This document shows, one piece after another, positions 35,380 to 44,929 of a stretch of DNA of 64,000 bases. The position numbers were made by a program, and so were the translations under genes. This DNA is from JAGQPD01 sp020426865 (lineage in GTDB: Bacteria; Planctomycetota; Planctomycetia; Pirellulales; Pirellulaceae), in NCBI GenBank assembly GCA_041399065.1, contig JAWKTN010000007.1, positions 62,001 to 126,000 of the forward strand, read 5' to 3'. The notes under the pieces were generated by a model. The model saw only the letters and a list, made by a program, of their open reading frames with translations, made no database searches and was not told the origin of the DNA. Numbering within the stretch: position 1 is the stretch's first letter; each line of letters opens with the position of its first letter.

Positions 35380-36039
35380 ATGTCGCTATTGAACAAAGAA
35401 TTCGTCCGGACCTTTCTCACTGGCCGCGACCCCTGGTGCAAGAGCCACGGATCACAAGAGGGAAGTGAGGATCTCAGTGCCGGCATGCTCTACTATTCCT
35501 TGGCCTACGCTCTAAAATGCCACACCTGCGTCTGTCTAGGATCCGGTGGCGGATTCGTACCGCGACTGATGCGACAGGCACAACGCGACCTAAACCTGGA
35601 AGGGAGCTCCACCCATCTGGTCGACGGCACGCTACAAGTGTCAAAAGAAAAGAAGGACATCTGGGGCGAACCGTGCTGGGTTCCGGCAGACTCTTACTTC
35701 CGCGTTAACTACCCGGAGATCCAAATTCACCTGCAATTGACCGAGACTGCCTTCCGTGAATTTTTTCAGCCGAACAATAGTCAAATCTCCTACCTCCATA
35801 TCGATGCCGATCATCATTACGAAGGAGTGAAACTCGACTGGGACCTTTACCACACGCTCGTGCCGGACGACGGAATCATTACGTTGCACGACACGGTCAA
35901 TTTCCGCCACCCGTGCGGCGTGTATCAGCTGTTGGATGAGATTCGCGACACGGGGCTCTACGACGTCATCAACTTCCCGATCGCTTACGGGACCGCCATT
36001 GTCCGCAAGAAGCAACCTGACGGTAGACCCAATCCATGA
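35380..36039 (+). CDS. SAM-dependent methyltransferase (CmcI/Methyltransf_24 type)
   Basis: A 219-residue protein with CVCLGSGGGFVPRLM (about 46-60) as the SAM-binding loop and YLHIDADHHYEGVKLDWDLY (about 140-159), followed by DDGIITLHDT, which is the pattern of CmcI/TylF-like O- or N-methyltransferases. ATG 35380 was chosen because the frame upstream overlaps the beta-helix gene. It overlaps the next gene by four bases (ATGA), so both enzymes are co-translated and may act on one sugar-bearing product. Confidence 0.8.
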   Translation: MSLLNKEFVRTFLTGRDPWCKSHGSQEGSEDLSAGMLYYSLAYALKCHTCVCLGSGGGFVPRLMRQAQRDLNLEGSSTHLVDGTLQVSKEKKDIWGEPCWVPADSYFRVNYPEIQIHLQLTETAFREFFQPNNSQISYLHIDADHHYEGVKLDWDLYHTLVPDDGIITLHDTVNFRHPCGVYQLLDEIRDTGLYDVINFPIAYGTAIVRKKQPDGRPNP

Positions 36040-37895
36040 ACATTGCGTTGCTGCAGGACGAGATCTACCTTCCGTCGTACGGTGGCGGCACGAAGGCCAA
36101 CCGCTATCTCTTAGAGCAGCTGGCGGAGCTCGGCCATCGGTGTCTGGCGATTACCCGGGCACGAACGCATTCGGCCGATGGCCCTCAGACCGAATCGCAA
36201 TTTTCCGAGCTGATGCGTGATCGCGGAATCATTGTTGATTCCAGCCTTTCGGGTGCTCACAGATACCAGTACCGTAATGTCACTGTCGACGCGCTGTCAA
36301 TCGACGACATCGATCATCGCGCCAAGTACATTCGCCGCCGGCTTCAGGACTTCGCACCCGACTGGGTGTTCGTAACCGATGACAAGCGACGATACATGTT
36401 GCAGGCCGCTTTGGAGGCTGCCACCGGACGCGTGGCGATGTTGCTGCAGACGATCGTACAACTGCCGTTTGGCCCACTCGCCGTCAGGCCGTGCCACGAC
36501 TATACCGCACTGATGAAAAAGGCGTCATGCATACTCGTCATCAGCGATTTTGCCAAAGACTACATCCAAACCCACAGTTCGTTGCGTGCCACACTCGTGC
36601 ACCTGCCCGTTTACGGCGCTGGTCCGTTTCCGGCAGCGGCGAATTCGACTTCCGGCTACATCACGATGATCAATCCGTGCGACATGAAAGGAGCGTCGAT
36701 ATTCCTCGGTTTGGCCGATCAGTTCGCGAACGTTTCCTTTGCCGCGGTTCCGACGTGGGGTGCGGACACGCTACTTTTGTCACAACTGCAGGCCCGCCAT
36801 AATGTTACGATCCTGAAGCCGGCAGACAATATTGACGACATCCTGAAACAGACGCGGATTCTTCTTGTCCCCTCGCTCTGGCCGGAGACATTTGGCTACG
36901 TGGTGCCCGAAGCAATGCTGCGTGGCGTGCCAGTTGTGGCCAGCAACATCGGAGGACTTCCCGAGGCCAAGCTGGGAATCGATTACTCGATCGACGTTAC
37001 GCCCGGTTATTGGCAAGATGGACAATTCATGGCACCTCCACAAGATTTGCGTCCCTGGACACAAACGCTCGACGCGCTATTACAGGACGCAGAGGTGTAT
37101 GAAACATGTGCCTCGCGTTCCCGTCAGGCAGCAATCACGTTTGTGGCCAACATTTCGGCACAGCAGATTGTCGATCTTCTCAGCGGGATGCCAGCGCCAC
37201 CGCATTGCGGTGAGGGTCGCGTCGATCGCACCGATGGCGACACGGCGATCGGGGCATCGAAGCCGATTCATCCGGAATTCCAACAACACATCGATCAACA
37301 GCCCTACAGCGTACAACTTGACGGCTTGCGTCTGACGGTGGACAAAGACGTGTTTCCGCCGGACATGGGGAAGTGCGCTCGCAACATGGCAAAGTTAACG
37401 CGGCAGTATCACGCACGTTGTGCGCTCGACATGGGTTGTGGCACCGGCTACCTGGCCCTGATGATGAAACAGGGTGGCATACCCGTGGTGTGGGCCAGTG
37501 ACATCCACGCCGCTGCCGTCCAGTGTGCTCGCCGCAACTCGAAAGCAAACGCCGACGTGGGGACAGTGCACATTGTTCAGGGCGATCTCTTCAGTGGCTT
37601 GCCACCGGATGTGATGTTCGATCTCATCGTCTTCAATCAACCGTTTGGGCCCGCCATTGGTGAGCCGATTTGTGGGTGTGGCGCCGATGGCGGCTACGCA
37701 ATTACTCGGCGTTTCCTCCGGGAAGTGCCCGCTCATTTGACACCGCACGGAACGGTGATGATGGCCTTTTCGAATCGCGAGAGTGCCGAGCATCGTCCCG
37801 ATACCGTCGCGAAAGAACTGGGCTATAAGGTCAAAGTACTTCTGCACAAATACTATGGCCAATCGCACAACTACATCTTTGAGTTCACACGCTGA
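36036..37895 (+). CDS. Fused GT4 glycosyltransferase and SAM methyltransferase
   Basis: A 619-residue two-domain protein. Residues 1-390 form a GT-B glycosyltransferase: MNIALLQDEIYLPSYGGG at the start, and ETFGYVVPEAMLRGVPVVAS (from about 284) with the EX7E motif. Residues 420-619 form a class I methyltransferase: LDMGCGTGYLALMM (about 464-477), ASDIHAAAVQCARRN, and NQPFGP (about 534-539), corresponding to the NPPY motif of MTS-type enzymes. The reading frame is continuous and the linker (390-420) is short and polar. It overlaps the previous methyltransferase and converges with 11 bp overlap on the next gene. It probably adds and methylates a sugar. Confidence 0.88.
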   Translation: MNIALLQDEIYLPSYGGGTKANRYLLEQLAELGHRCLAITRARTHSADGPQTESQFSELMRDRGIIVDSSLSGAHRYQYRNVTVDALSIDDIDHRAKYIRRRLQDFAPDWVFVTDDKRRYMLQAALEAATGRVAMLLQTIVQLPFGPLAVRPCHDYTALMKKASCILVISDFAKDYIQTHSSLRATLVHLPVYGAGPFPAAANSTSGYITMINPCDMKGASIFLGLADQFANVSFAAVPTWGADTLLLSQLQARHNVTILKPADNIDDILKQTRILLVPSLWPETFGYVVPEAMLRGVPVVASNIGGLPEAKLGIDYSIDVTPGYWQDGQFMAPPQDLRPWTQTLDALLQDAEVYETCASRSRQAAITFVANISAQQIVDLLSGMPAPPHCGEGRVDRTDGDTAIGASKPIHPEFQQHIDQQPYSVQLDGLRLTVDKDVFPPDMGKCARNMAKLTRQYHARCALDMGCGTGYLALMMKQGGIPVVWASDIHAAAVQCARRNSKANADVGTVHIVQGDLFSGLPPDVMFDLIVFNQPFGPAIGEPICGCGADGGYAITRRFLREVPAHLTPHGTVMMAFSNRESAEHRPDTVAKELGYKVKVLLHKYYGQSHNYIFEFTR

Positions 37896-38808
37896 CACCT
37901 GCCGCCCATCGGTCGCGATATTGGGCACGTTCTTCCGGCGAGTAAAAATGTCGCGCGTACTTCGATTCGTACATTGCATCCAGCATCGACTCGGGCACGC
38001 GAATCCTCCGACGAAACTCAGCGTATCGATCGGCGTGAGCGCGTTTGCTACTGACGTTGCTGCGGGTCAATTCCAGTTTCTCGAGTTTCAAGAATTCGGC
38101 AATCGTCTTCGCCTTCACATCGTCGGGCAATTCACACTTGAGCACCAATAGATCGACGTTTCCCGACTCAATCATCGCGCAACCACGTTCCAGGTCGAAC
38201 GGGTACTGATAGACATCGACATCAAGCATTCTCTTTAGTTCCGCGTCCAACCAGGTAAGCGGACGACCGTGGACGTACTGCATGAGAAACAACTCGATCA
38301 TGGCCTCCACGCTCAAGGACGACTCCTCGGCGCGTGTGTCCGCATAGTGATCAAACACTTCGAAGAACATCGATATATTGTTGGCGATCGGTTCTCGTAC
38401 GAGCGTAATCACGCGCAGCTTATTTTTCTTTTTGACATATGCCTGGTAAATACGTTCGGCATAGAACCGCTCTCGCAGGCGCCACCCCAGTTTCTTTCGA
38501 AGATCGAATGCGTCAAAGACGCGTCGGTCATGTTCAATTTCCTGGCGGCAGTAGTCACGGTATTCCGGTTCGATTTCAATGTCGGAAAGTCGGCGATTGC
38601 GAATCGGAAGGAACTCGTGGGACATCAATACCAAACGAGTCCGCACGTCCGGGCAGCGGAAAAGAGAATTACGAATGGACGACGACCCAACCTTGCCCAT
38701 CTGGTACACGAGGATTGGGTCTCGCCAGCCGAGGTACGGCGCAACATTTACGGCGAAATACTCGTACACACGTCGGTCGATCCACCGTTTCTTCAAGTGC
38801 AAAGCCAT
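37885..38808 (-). CDS. Sulfotransferase-like protein of capsular synthesis type
   Basis: A 307-residue protein with ILVYQMGKVGSSSIRNSLF (about 32-50), a P-loop-like motif typical of the putative capsular polysaccharide synthesis family (PF14218) and related to sulfotransferase PAPS loops, and RVITLVREPIANNISMFFEVF at about 136-156. GGAGG eight bases before ATG 38808 decides the start. It is the last gene of the minus-strand group with the PLP decarboxylase, ATP-grasp and propeller genes. It may sulfate the product of that group. Confidence 0.8.
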   Translation of the reverse strand: MALHLKKRWIDRRVYEYFAVNVAPYLGWRDPILVYQMGKVGSSSIRNSLFRCPDVRTRLVLMSHEFLPIRNRRLSDIEIEPEYRDYCRQEIEHDRRVFDAFDLRKKLGWRLRERFYAERIYQAYVKKKNKLRVITLVREPIANNISMFFEVFDHYADTRAEESSLSVEAMIELFLMQYVHGRPLTWLDAELKRMLDVDVYQYPFDLERGCAMIESGNVDLLVLKCELPDDVKAKTIAEFLKLEKLELTRSNVSSKRAHADRYAEFRRRIRVPESMLDAMYESKYARHFYSPEERAQYRDRWAAGVSV

Positions 38809-38869
38809 GCGAACCACCTCCGACAGATTGCCTGCGTGTTAAGGACCCAGGGGGACACGGCATGTCGCA

Positions 38870-40072
38870 TCAAATCAGCCTCATCTCGGGACTGGGGAAG
38901 ATGAAAGCCGGACTGAGACTCGAATTGTATGCCCCAGCGGCGAAATGGATCAGCAGGTCGCCGGCCACAACCTCGGGGAACATCCCTTGATAGAGAATGT
39001 CATTCTCTCGGCACGTGCCTCCGTACACGATCGACGACATTTCCCTGCCAGTCTTTTCGCGCAATTCGGGAGTGTAGGCATGGATCACTTGTGGACAGTA
39101 GTGCGTCAATGGGACCATTGAGATACTGCCATTCGTATTGACCATTTGCCTCCCTGCCCGCTCCTTCACGTGAACAACTTGACTTACAAACACAATTCCA
39201 TCAGCGGTCATGTATCGACCGGGCTCGACAATCAACATGGGGCGGCGCGCGTCGTTAGGAAAATAGGGGAGTAGTCCATCGCAGATTTGCCCGATGTAGT
39301 GACCAACTTCCCGCGGGTGCCATTCGTCGCGACTCTTGGGTTTCGGGCTGTGTGCCGGAAACCCGCCCCCCAGGTCGAGATACTCCAGCGACTCCAAATA
39401 GTCGGCGATGTTCGTCTTGGCAAACACAGCCAGTCGCCGAGCTGCCTCAAAATACATTTCCGGTTCGTCCGTGTCGCCATACAAATGCGTGTGAATGCCC
39501 GTCAGCTTTAAGCCTTCGCAAGCCGCGATCTTGCGAACCGCCTGCGACGCCTCATCGTTCTCCATCGAAAAGCCAAAGCGGCTTTCCTCACCCGATGGAA
39601 ACATCGCACTGATCCGGATCCCCACCGACAATTGCCGCCCTGCGGCCTCCGAGATGGCGATCACACGGTCAAGTTCGTCGCTATCGTTGATATTTGTCAG
39701 GCTGCCCGCCAACAACGCCTTTCTCAGCGTGACGTCCGACTTGCAGGGGCCGTTGTAGATAATCTGGTCCTCTGCGAATCCCAAATTGCACGCCAACTGA
39801 TACTCATGGCCCGAAACGACTTCCGCCCACGCACCAAGTTCTTTCGCCAGGCCGCATTGGGCAATCCAATAGTTCGTCTTAAACGAATAGCCGATCGCCG
39901 ACTTCGGCCATTGGTTGTCCATGCAGATCTTGAGCGTGTGAAAGCGATCTCGCACGATTTGGGCATCGCACAAGAACACCGGTGTCCCAGATTCCTTCAA
40001 CGTCTCTGATATGACAGCTCGCTTTCGCTCAACATTCGGATAGTGTTCCAGATCTAACGCTCGCCGTTCCAC
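38870..40072 (-). CDS. Fold-III PLP-dependent decarboxylase (diaminopimelate/ornithine decarboxylase-like)
   Basis: A 400-residue enzyme of the LysA/ornithine decarboxylase family. The PLP lysine is K65 in GYSFKTNY, the phosphate-binding glycines are in YLDLGGGFPAH, EPGRYM follows and CRENDIL near 362 holds the partner-site Cys-x-x-x-D. It decarboxylates an amino acid such as diaminopimelate, ornithine or a related compound. GTG 40072 is used, with GGGGAGGA upstream. It lies 21 nt after the ATP-grasp gene on the same strand, and the lysA role in lysine synthesis is less likely than a specialised one because no lysine genes are near. Confidence 0.88.
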   Translation of the reverse strand: MERRALDLEHYPNVERKRAVISETLKESGTPVFLCDAQIVRDRFHTLKICMDNQWPKSAIGYSFKTNYWIAQCGLAKELGAWAEVVSGHEYQLACNLGFAEDQIIYNGPCKSDVTLRKALLAGSLTNINDSDELDRVIAISEAAGRQLSVGIRISAMFPSGEESRFGFSMENDEASQAVRKIAACEGLKLTGIHTHLYGDTDEPEMYFEAARRLAVFAKTNIADYLESLEYLDLGGGFPAHSPKPKSRDEWHPREVGHYIGQICDGLLPYFPNDARRPMLIVEPGRYMTADGIVFVSQVVHVKERAGRQMVNTNGSISMVPLTHYCPQVIHAYTPELREKTGREMSSIVYGGTCRENDILYQGMFPEVVAGDLLIHFAAGAYNSSLSPAFIFPSPEMRLI

Positions 40073-40093
40073 GAATGTCCTCCCCTCAGTCCT

Positions 40094-41350
40094 CTATGCG
40101 TTGGCACTCGTATCGTGCTGGACGACAAAGATACCCTGATCATTTAACCTTCGAACTATCGCGACGTCCCGTTCCAACTGCGGCAAGGAAGAACTTATCA
40201 GCGTAACGCGACCAAGAGTTCCCTCGACAACCTGCCCAGCAGGGTTGGCCAACGACAGCGACTCGAGCGTTGATAGTGCCTCGAGCTGATCAACGAATCG
40301 GGTCTCCAGTAATCTTCCGCGTTTGGCAACCGACAAGAATAGATTGACGGCGAGGGAATGATACGCAGGAAAGCATGGCAGCTGATCGATAAATGCATTG
40401 GGATCGATCAACAGGCGGACCACTTCGTCCAACTGGCACGTGCCACCGCAGAGACGGCCAAGCAGTACGTTATTTCCGGCCGACATCCGTGCGGCCACTT
40501 CGACCAAGGCCGGTCCGTCGTCGGTCCACATTACTTCACAGTGGGAAGGCCCGAATCGAATACCGACCGCGTCGAGGACCTGCGAGGCGAATTTTGCAAC
40601 GTCTCGCACTCGGTCTTCATCATTGGCCAGCAATCGCATGCCATCGTAGCCCACGGACTGCCTTTGCCCTGGGACCCTCAAGTATTGCCATACTGCCGTC
40701 ACTTTGTGCCGTCCGCCGTAGCTGACCGCATCGATAGCGTATTCCACACCGGGCAAAAACTCCTGAACGACCACGGCGTCGTTCCGCTCGCCCAGGACAT
40801 TGCGTGATTCGAGCACAGACTTCGCCGCCCGCAGTACGTCCGGCGCGGAATCGCAACGGAACACCAGGTCGGACGCAACCCCCTTTGGCGGCTTGACAAC
40901 CACTGGCCATGGCACGTGCTCCCGCACCCATTCAAGCAACTCCTGTGCAGTCTTGCCTTTGTGCTGTCGTGGAGTACGCAATCCAGCATGCCACACGACG
41001 TTGCCCATTGCAAATTTGTCCCTCCGAGCCTTTGCCAGTCTGGCATCATTTGTCGGCAGCCCAAGCTGATGTGCTAGCCACTCGGCCAACTCCACGCCCG
41101 ATTCAAAACCGGCAATGACATGCGTGGGGGCAAGCTGCGTCACGGCATGAAGCGTCTCGTCGCAGCGGTTGTTATGTTGGATATGTGCCGCAAAATGAGC
41201 TGGATTGAACCGCGACCGCATCGCCGTCGGTAATGCAAGCGAACTCTCCACAGCCGCACAGCCAATTCCGCGCGCGAACAACTCGGCTGCCAACATCGCC
41301 CCAGACGAATAAGGGTCAACGATCACGATCGACGCATCGGACATGTTCAC
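40094..41350 (-). CDS. ATP-grasp domain ligase
   Basis: A 418-residue protein with ATP-grasp features: PWPVVVKPPKGVASDLVF (about 147-164), VVVQEFLPGVEYAIDAVS (about 197-214) and a C-terminal acid pair in HCEVMWTDDGPALVEVAARMSAG, which binds magnesium. ATP-grasp ligases join a carboxylate to an amine through an acyl phosphate. The start is GTG 41350 (GTGA overlap with the upstream stop, GAGGA well placed) or ATG 41344. The gene lies between the NHL propeller and the PLP decarboxylase, so it may ligate the amine product of the decarboxylase. Confidence 0.88.
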   Translation of the reverse strand: MNMSDASIVIVDPYSSGAMLAAELFARGIGCAAVESSLALPTAMRSRFNPAHFAAHIQHNNRCDETLHAVTQLAPTHVIAGFESGVELAEWLAHQLGLPTNDARLAKARRDKFAMGNVVWHAGLRTPRQHKGKTAQELLEWVREHVPWPVVVKPPKGVASDLVFRCDSAPDVLRAAKSVLESRNVLGERNDAVVVQEFLPGVEYAIDAVSYGGRHKVTAVWQYLRVPGQRQSVGYDGMRLLANDEDRVRDVAKFASQVLDAVGIRFGPSHCEVMWTDDGPALVEVAARMSAGNNVLLGRLCGGTCQLDEVVRLLIDPNAFIDQLPCFPAYHSLAVNLFLSVAKRGRLLETRFVDQLEALSTLESLSLANPAGQVVEGTLGRVTLISSSLPQLERDVAIVRRLNDQGIFVVQHDTSANA

Positions 41351-43134
41351 GCAATTTCCTCGGAGCCTGCCACCTCAAGCAACTTGGCATGCACGATGCG
41401 GTGGTGAAAATGATCGGATACGAGCAAATGTGTATCGTTAACCAACGTTGCCCAGCGAGGTTGATTCAGCCCGCTGGGATGGGCGCCGGAAACCGAGTCG
41501 AACTGCCAGAGGAATCGGCCATCGATCGTCCCACCCAGAATACGGTTGTGTCCCGTGTCGGCAATCACGACGACGGCGTTCCCGATGGTGACGTCTCCCA
41601 TCGTGGGCCAATAGAGCTCGGCATATCTTGGCAGCCGCAACCGATAACATCGACCGTGCGGATCCAACAAAGCTTCAATCTCTAGCGACACGGTACCGTC
41701 TCTATGCACAACCAGCAATCGATTGTGCCCGGTGTCGGCAACAACAATCCTCCCGTCGGGCAAAACATCTGCACTATGGGGGTCTTTCAATTGCACGCGA
41801 CCATCGAGCCCAATGGAATGATGCACCATACCCGTCCAGTCAAGCTCCAGCACGCAATCTTGCGGTGAATCCGTGACCAGTAGGTGTCCGTTAGGCAGCT
41901 GTCGTACATCGTGTGGATCGGACAAGCGACCGAGAGGCAGGCCGCGGACGTTCCCCAGCGTTCGCAACGGCTCCCCCGACGCTGAGATCTCGATGATCCT
42001 GCCGTTTCGTGCGTCGGCAACCAGCAGCGCACCCGACGACAGTACTCGAGCACACCGCGGCCAAAACAACGCCACGTCGGAGCGCATGGTAATTTCGCGC
42101 ATTTTTCCCGCCGAGTATTCGACGATTCGGTCATTCCCCGTGTCCGCCACGACAAACGTCCGGGCGTTCCGCAGGACGATCGAGCGAGGATAAGAAAGGT
42201 GTCGGGCGCCAATGAGCGGCTCGCTGGTTTGCCATACCGTCCGACCCTCACGATCCAATTCGCGCACGCACGCATTTCCCGCATCGCATACTAACACATT
42301 GCCGCTGGCTATCGCTCTCACATAGACCGGATCGCACAACGCCGCACCCTCCACCGGCCATGGACTCGCCGCACCGCTGGAATCGATCGACAATATGCGG
42401 TGGTTGCGCGTGTCCGCGACCAGCCTGCGGCCATGTCTCCACCGCGTGACACTCGACGGATTCGAACAATGTGCAAGATCACTGGCCGGATGGTCCCAGG
42501 TTCCGAATTGCCACAACACGTTCCCAGTTCGGCTCACTTCACAGATCACGTGCCGAAAGGGATCTGCCACTAGAATCGTATCGTCGGCCGTCAGCTCCAG
42601 ACCCCCAACGATACCGATCGAACGAACGTGCGACGGCAAGTACCAGCGAAGCTGACCTTCGTAATCAATCTCGGCAACGTCAATGTCGTAGGCGCGATTG
42701 TAGAACACTATCAACAACGTATTGCGCCCCGTCGCGACAACATATCGTGGAAGTCGCTTGCTGATGTTCTGCAGTTCAATCGTGCGGACGACGTCACCGG
42801 TGGGAGCGACAAACAACAACTGCCATCGTGTTCGACGGAGCAGGGCGATCGCCCCGGCCATGCCACCATCGTCCACCAGGCAACCGTGGGCATCCTCGAA
42901 GCCCAGTTCATGCGAGTCGAAAAGAATCCTTCGGTCGACATCCATCCGAATGGTTCGACATTCGAAACGAAACGGCACCTGCTTTTCGACCCCACGCTCT
43001 TCCGCGATCACATACGTACCATCAGCAGCCTGCGCGGCATACGTCGGATAGCACACTGCCGATGGAAATCTACGAGCCGACTCGGTCCGGTGACTCTCAT
43101 GCAGCCCTAACTCAGAGACGAGCTGCCAGGCCAT
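41347..43134 (-). CDS. NHL-repeat beta-propeller protein
   Basis: A 595-residue protein built of NHL-type blades such as RRLVADTRNHRILSID, RTFVVADTGNDRIVEYS, GALLVADARNGRIIEIS, GRIVVADTGHNRLLVVH and AVVVIADTGHNRILGG, about eight to ten in all. No clear signal peptide is seen (start MAWQLVSELGLHE), so it is likely cytoplasmic. It has some likeness to arylsulfotransferase-type propellers, but no catalytic His was assigned. It overlaps the ATP-grasp start, so the two are translationally coupled. Confidence 0.85.
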   Translation of the reverse strand: MAWQLVSELGLHESHRTESARRFPSAVCYPTYAAQAADGTYVIAEERGVEKQVPFRFECRTIRMDVDRRILFDSHELGFEDAHGCLVDDGGMAGAIALLRRTRWQLLFVAPTGDVVRTIELQNISKRLPRYVVATGRNTLLIVFYNRAYDIDVAEIDYEGQLRWYLPSHVRSIGIVGGLELTADDTILVADPFRHVICEVSRTGNVLWQFGTWDHPASDLAHCSNPSSVTRWRHGRRLVADTRNHRILSIDSSGAASPWPVEGAALCDPVYVRAIASGNVLVCDAGNACVRELDREGRTVWQTSEPLIGARHLSYPRSIVLRNARTFVVADTGNDRIVEYSAGKMREITMRSDVALFWPRCARVLSSGALLVADARNGRIIEISASGEPLRTLGNVRGLPLGRLSDPHDVRQLPNGHLLVTDSPQDCVLELDWTGMVHHSIGLDGRVQLKDPHSADVLPDGRIVVADTGHNRLLVVHRDGTVSLEIEALLDPHGRCYRLRLPRYAELYWPTMGDVTIGNAVVVIADTGHNRILGGTIDGRFLWQFDSVSGAHPSGLNQPRWATLVNDTHLLVSDHFHHRIVHAKLLEVAGSEEIA

Positions 43135-43249
43135 TGTTGGTCACCCTTTTCAGAATTCAGAAGATGGAAATTGATGTTGATTCCAAACCGCCCATTATGC
43201 CGACGATTCCTTCCATGATATCATGAGACGTACGGGGATGTAGGAACTC

Positions 43250-43834
43250 ATGCAAACACTCGATGATATCCACCGACTGACCACCTGCCGTCGAATACTT
43301 GTGTTGGGATCGAGTGGTTCAGGCAAAACAACGTTTGCCCTCCGGCTGTCGGGAATCCTCCAACTCCCCACGATTCACTTGGATGCCCACTTCTGGAAAC
43401 CAGGTTGGGTCAGTACGCCACAGGAGCAATGGCGGGAAACGGTCCAGCAGCTAGTACAGCGCGAGTCGTGGATCATCGACGGGATGTACGAGAGCACGCT
43501 GGACCTGCGCGTCCCTGCTGCGGATGCACTAATCGTATTGGAGCATCCGCGTTTGACATGCCTGTGGCGTGCCTTGAAGCGTCGAATCACGGTGGACGAT
43601 GAGCGTCGTCCGGATGCTCCGCCGGGCCAGTTGTTAGACATCCCTTTTCTTCGTTATATCTGGCGTTATCCCTATACAACGCGACCCCTCCTGTTTCAAT
43701 GCATCGCGAAACATGCCCAGGACAAGTTACAGATCGTGTTACGCGGTCAGCATGATGTGCATCAATTCTTCGAGGGGCTCAACGCGGCACCATGCTGTCG
43801 TGGCAAACAAGACGCCGATTGCTTGAAAACATAG
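43250..43834 (+). CDS. P-loop NTPase, FlaR/adenylate-kinase-like
   Basis: A 194-residue protein with the P-loop GSSGSGKTT (20-28), then HLDAHFWKPGW (44-54) and WIIDGMYESTLDLR (about 75-88), which is the pattern of the so-called DNA topology modulation protein FlaR and other adenylate-kinase-like proteins. The true substrate of these kinases is not settled. It lies alone between the minus-strand NHL gene and the cytochrome gene. Confidence 0.85.
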   Translation: MQTLDDIHRLTTCRRILVLGSSGSGKTTFALRLSGILQLPTIHLDAHFWKPGWVSTPQEQWRETVQQLVQRESWIIDGMYESTLDLRVPAADALIVLEHPRLTCLWRALKRRITVDDERRPDAPPGQLLDIPFLRYIWRYPYTTRPLLFQCIAKHAQDKLQIVLRGQHDVHQFFEGLNAAPCCRGKQDADCLKT

Positions 43835-43915
43835 TCGATGGTGATTAAAGTAAAGCTATTGCGGCATGCGTGCTTGACACATGAACAAGAAAAACTAGCG
43901 TTTGCGGACGAGAAG

Positions 43916-44533
43916 ATGGCCAACCAACGACCAGCGGCAGCCAGCCGGACAGTGTGGCTTCCGGCAATAGCTCTGGCGGTCTGGGTGGCCACGGTGACGC
44001 TCGGGCATGCCGCCGACGCTCCGTCGGAGATTGGCGAGAGACCGGCGGCGCCGCGGAGTGACCAGTTCGTAGGGATAACGAAATGTGCGGCGTGTCATTT
44101 CAAGCAATTTGAGAGCTGGAAAACATCGCCGCACGGCAAATCGGTCGACTATCTGCCAGCGAAATACCGGCAGGATGCCGAGTGTCTCGCGTGCCATTCG
44201 GGCCAACATGCGCGGATCGCCGTGGAGCAGAACCGCGTGGGTGATCTAGAAGGGCTACCGGGCATCGGCTGCGAGGACTGCCACGGCCCTGGCCGCGAGC
44301 ACGCAAATCTGGCACTAAGCTATATGGACCAGCGCGCGGCGCTGACCGAGGAAGCGATTACCACGTTGCGATCAAAAATCCAAAAGACAGCGTTCGATCA
44401 ATGCATCAAGTGCCACATCACCAAGGCACACAAAGAGCATCCCACCTTCGAACGCGATAAAACGCCCACCGGTCAGCCGGAGGGAACGTTGTATCCACCC
44501 CGTCGTGGCGGTTTTTTACTGCAAGGCCATTAG
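43916..44533 (+). CDS. Tetra-haem cytochrome c (c554-like)
   Basis: A 205-residue exported protein with a signal peptide (1-33, ending LGHAADA) and four haem sites: CAACH, CLACH, CEDCH and CIKCH, arranged as in the cytochrome c554 family, with HGKSVDYLP after the first site. It would carry electrons in the periplasm. The ATG at 43916 is used because the upstream residues lack signal features. It lies just before the cytochrome c maturation operon, which would load its haems. Confidence 0.88.
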   Translation: MANQRPAAASRTVWLPAIALAVWVATVTLGHAADAPSEIGERPAAPRSDQFVGITKCAACHFKQFESWKTSPHGKSVDYLPAKYRQDAECLACHSGQHARIAVEQNRVGDLEGLPGIGCEDCHGPGREHANLALSYMDQRAALTEEAITTLRSKIQKTAFDQCIKCHITKAHKEHPTFERDKTPTGQPEGTLYPPRRGGFLLQGH

Positions 44534-44929
44534 TCCAGCAACATTCCAGATGCTAGGCGAGTACGACGAGTACGACCACGTTCCGTTCGGGTGTCCGCCG
44601 CTAGTGCGTCACGGATTGCGGCGGTGCCGCCGTACGGCTGAGGACAGCCGTGGGACTTTTTCCAAGAGCCTTTTCCGGCCGTTTTCGCGCCGCCGCCCCT
44701 TCGCAGTCAACGTTGCCGAATCACGAAATCACGAAATCGTACGGTGATGATCGCACTTGATCGGCCGCTGGCTTTCTGTTACCCTCCGCCGCGCCGTGGC
44801 AGCTGCGGGGTCGTCCGTCGGCTACAACATGCCTAACGGACCGTGCTAGCTGGTAGCACTTACCCGTGGCAGCCGGCAGTCGATCGATACGGATTCAAGT
44901 TGCTCGGAAATTACAGGAAGCCAACGCCG
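44534..44929. other. Intergenic region before the ccm operon
   Basis: About 396 nt without a gene. It holds the hairpin at 44634-44651 and a GGCGGTGCCGCC palindrome just before it (44620-44631). The promoter of the ccm operon should lie downstream of these; no clear consensus was seen. Confidence 0.4.
44634..44651 (+). terminator. Palindrome with following T-run, possible terminator
   Basis: ACGGCTG, loop AGGA, CAGCCGT, then GGGACTTTTT. The stem is identical to the tandem palindromes at 4984-5028. It could terminate the cytochrome transcript, but the T-run starts five bases after the stem, which is not ideal. Confidence 0.4.
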
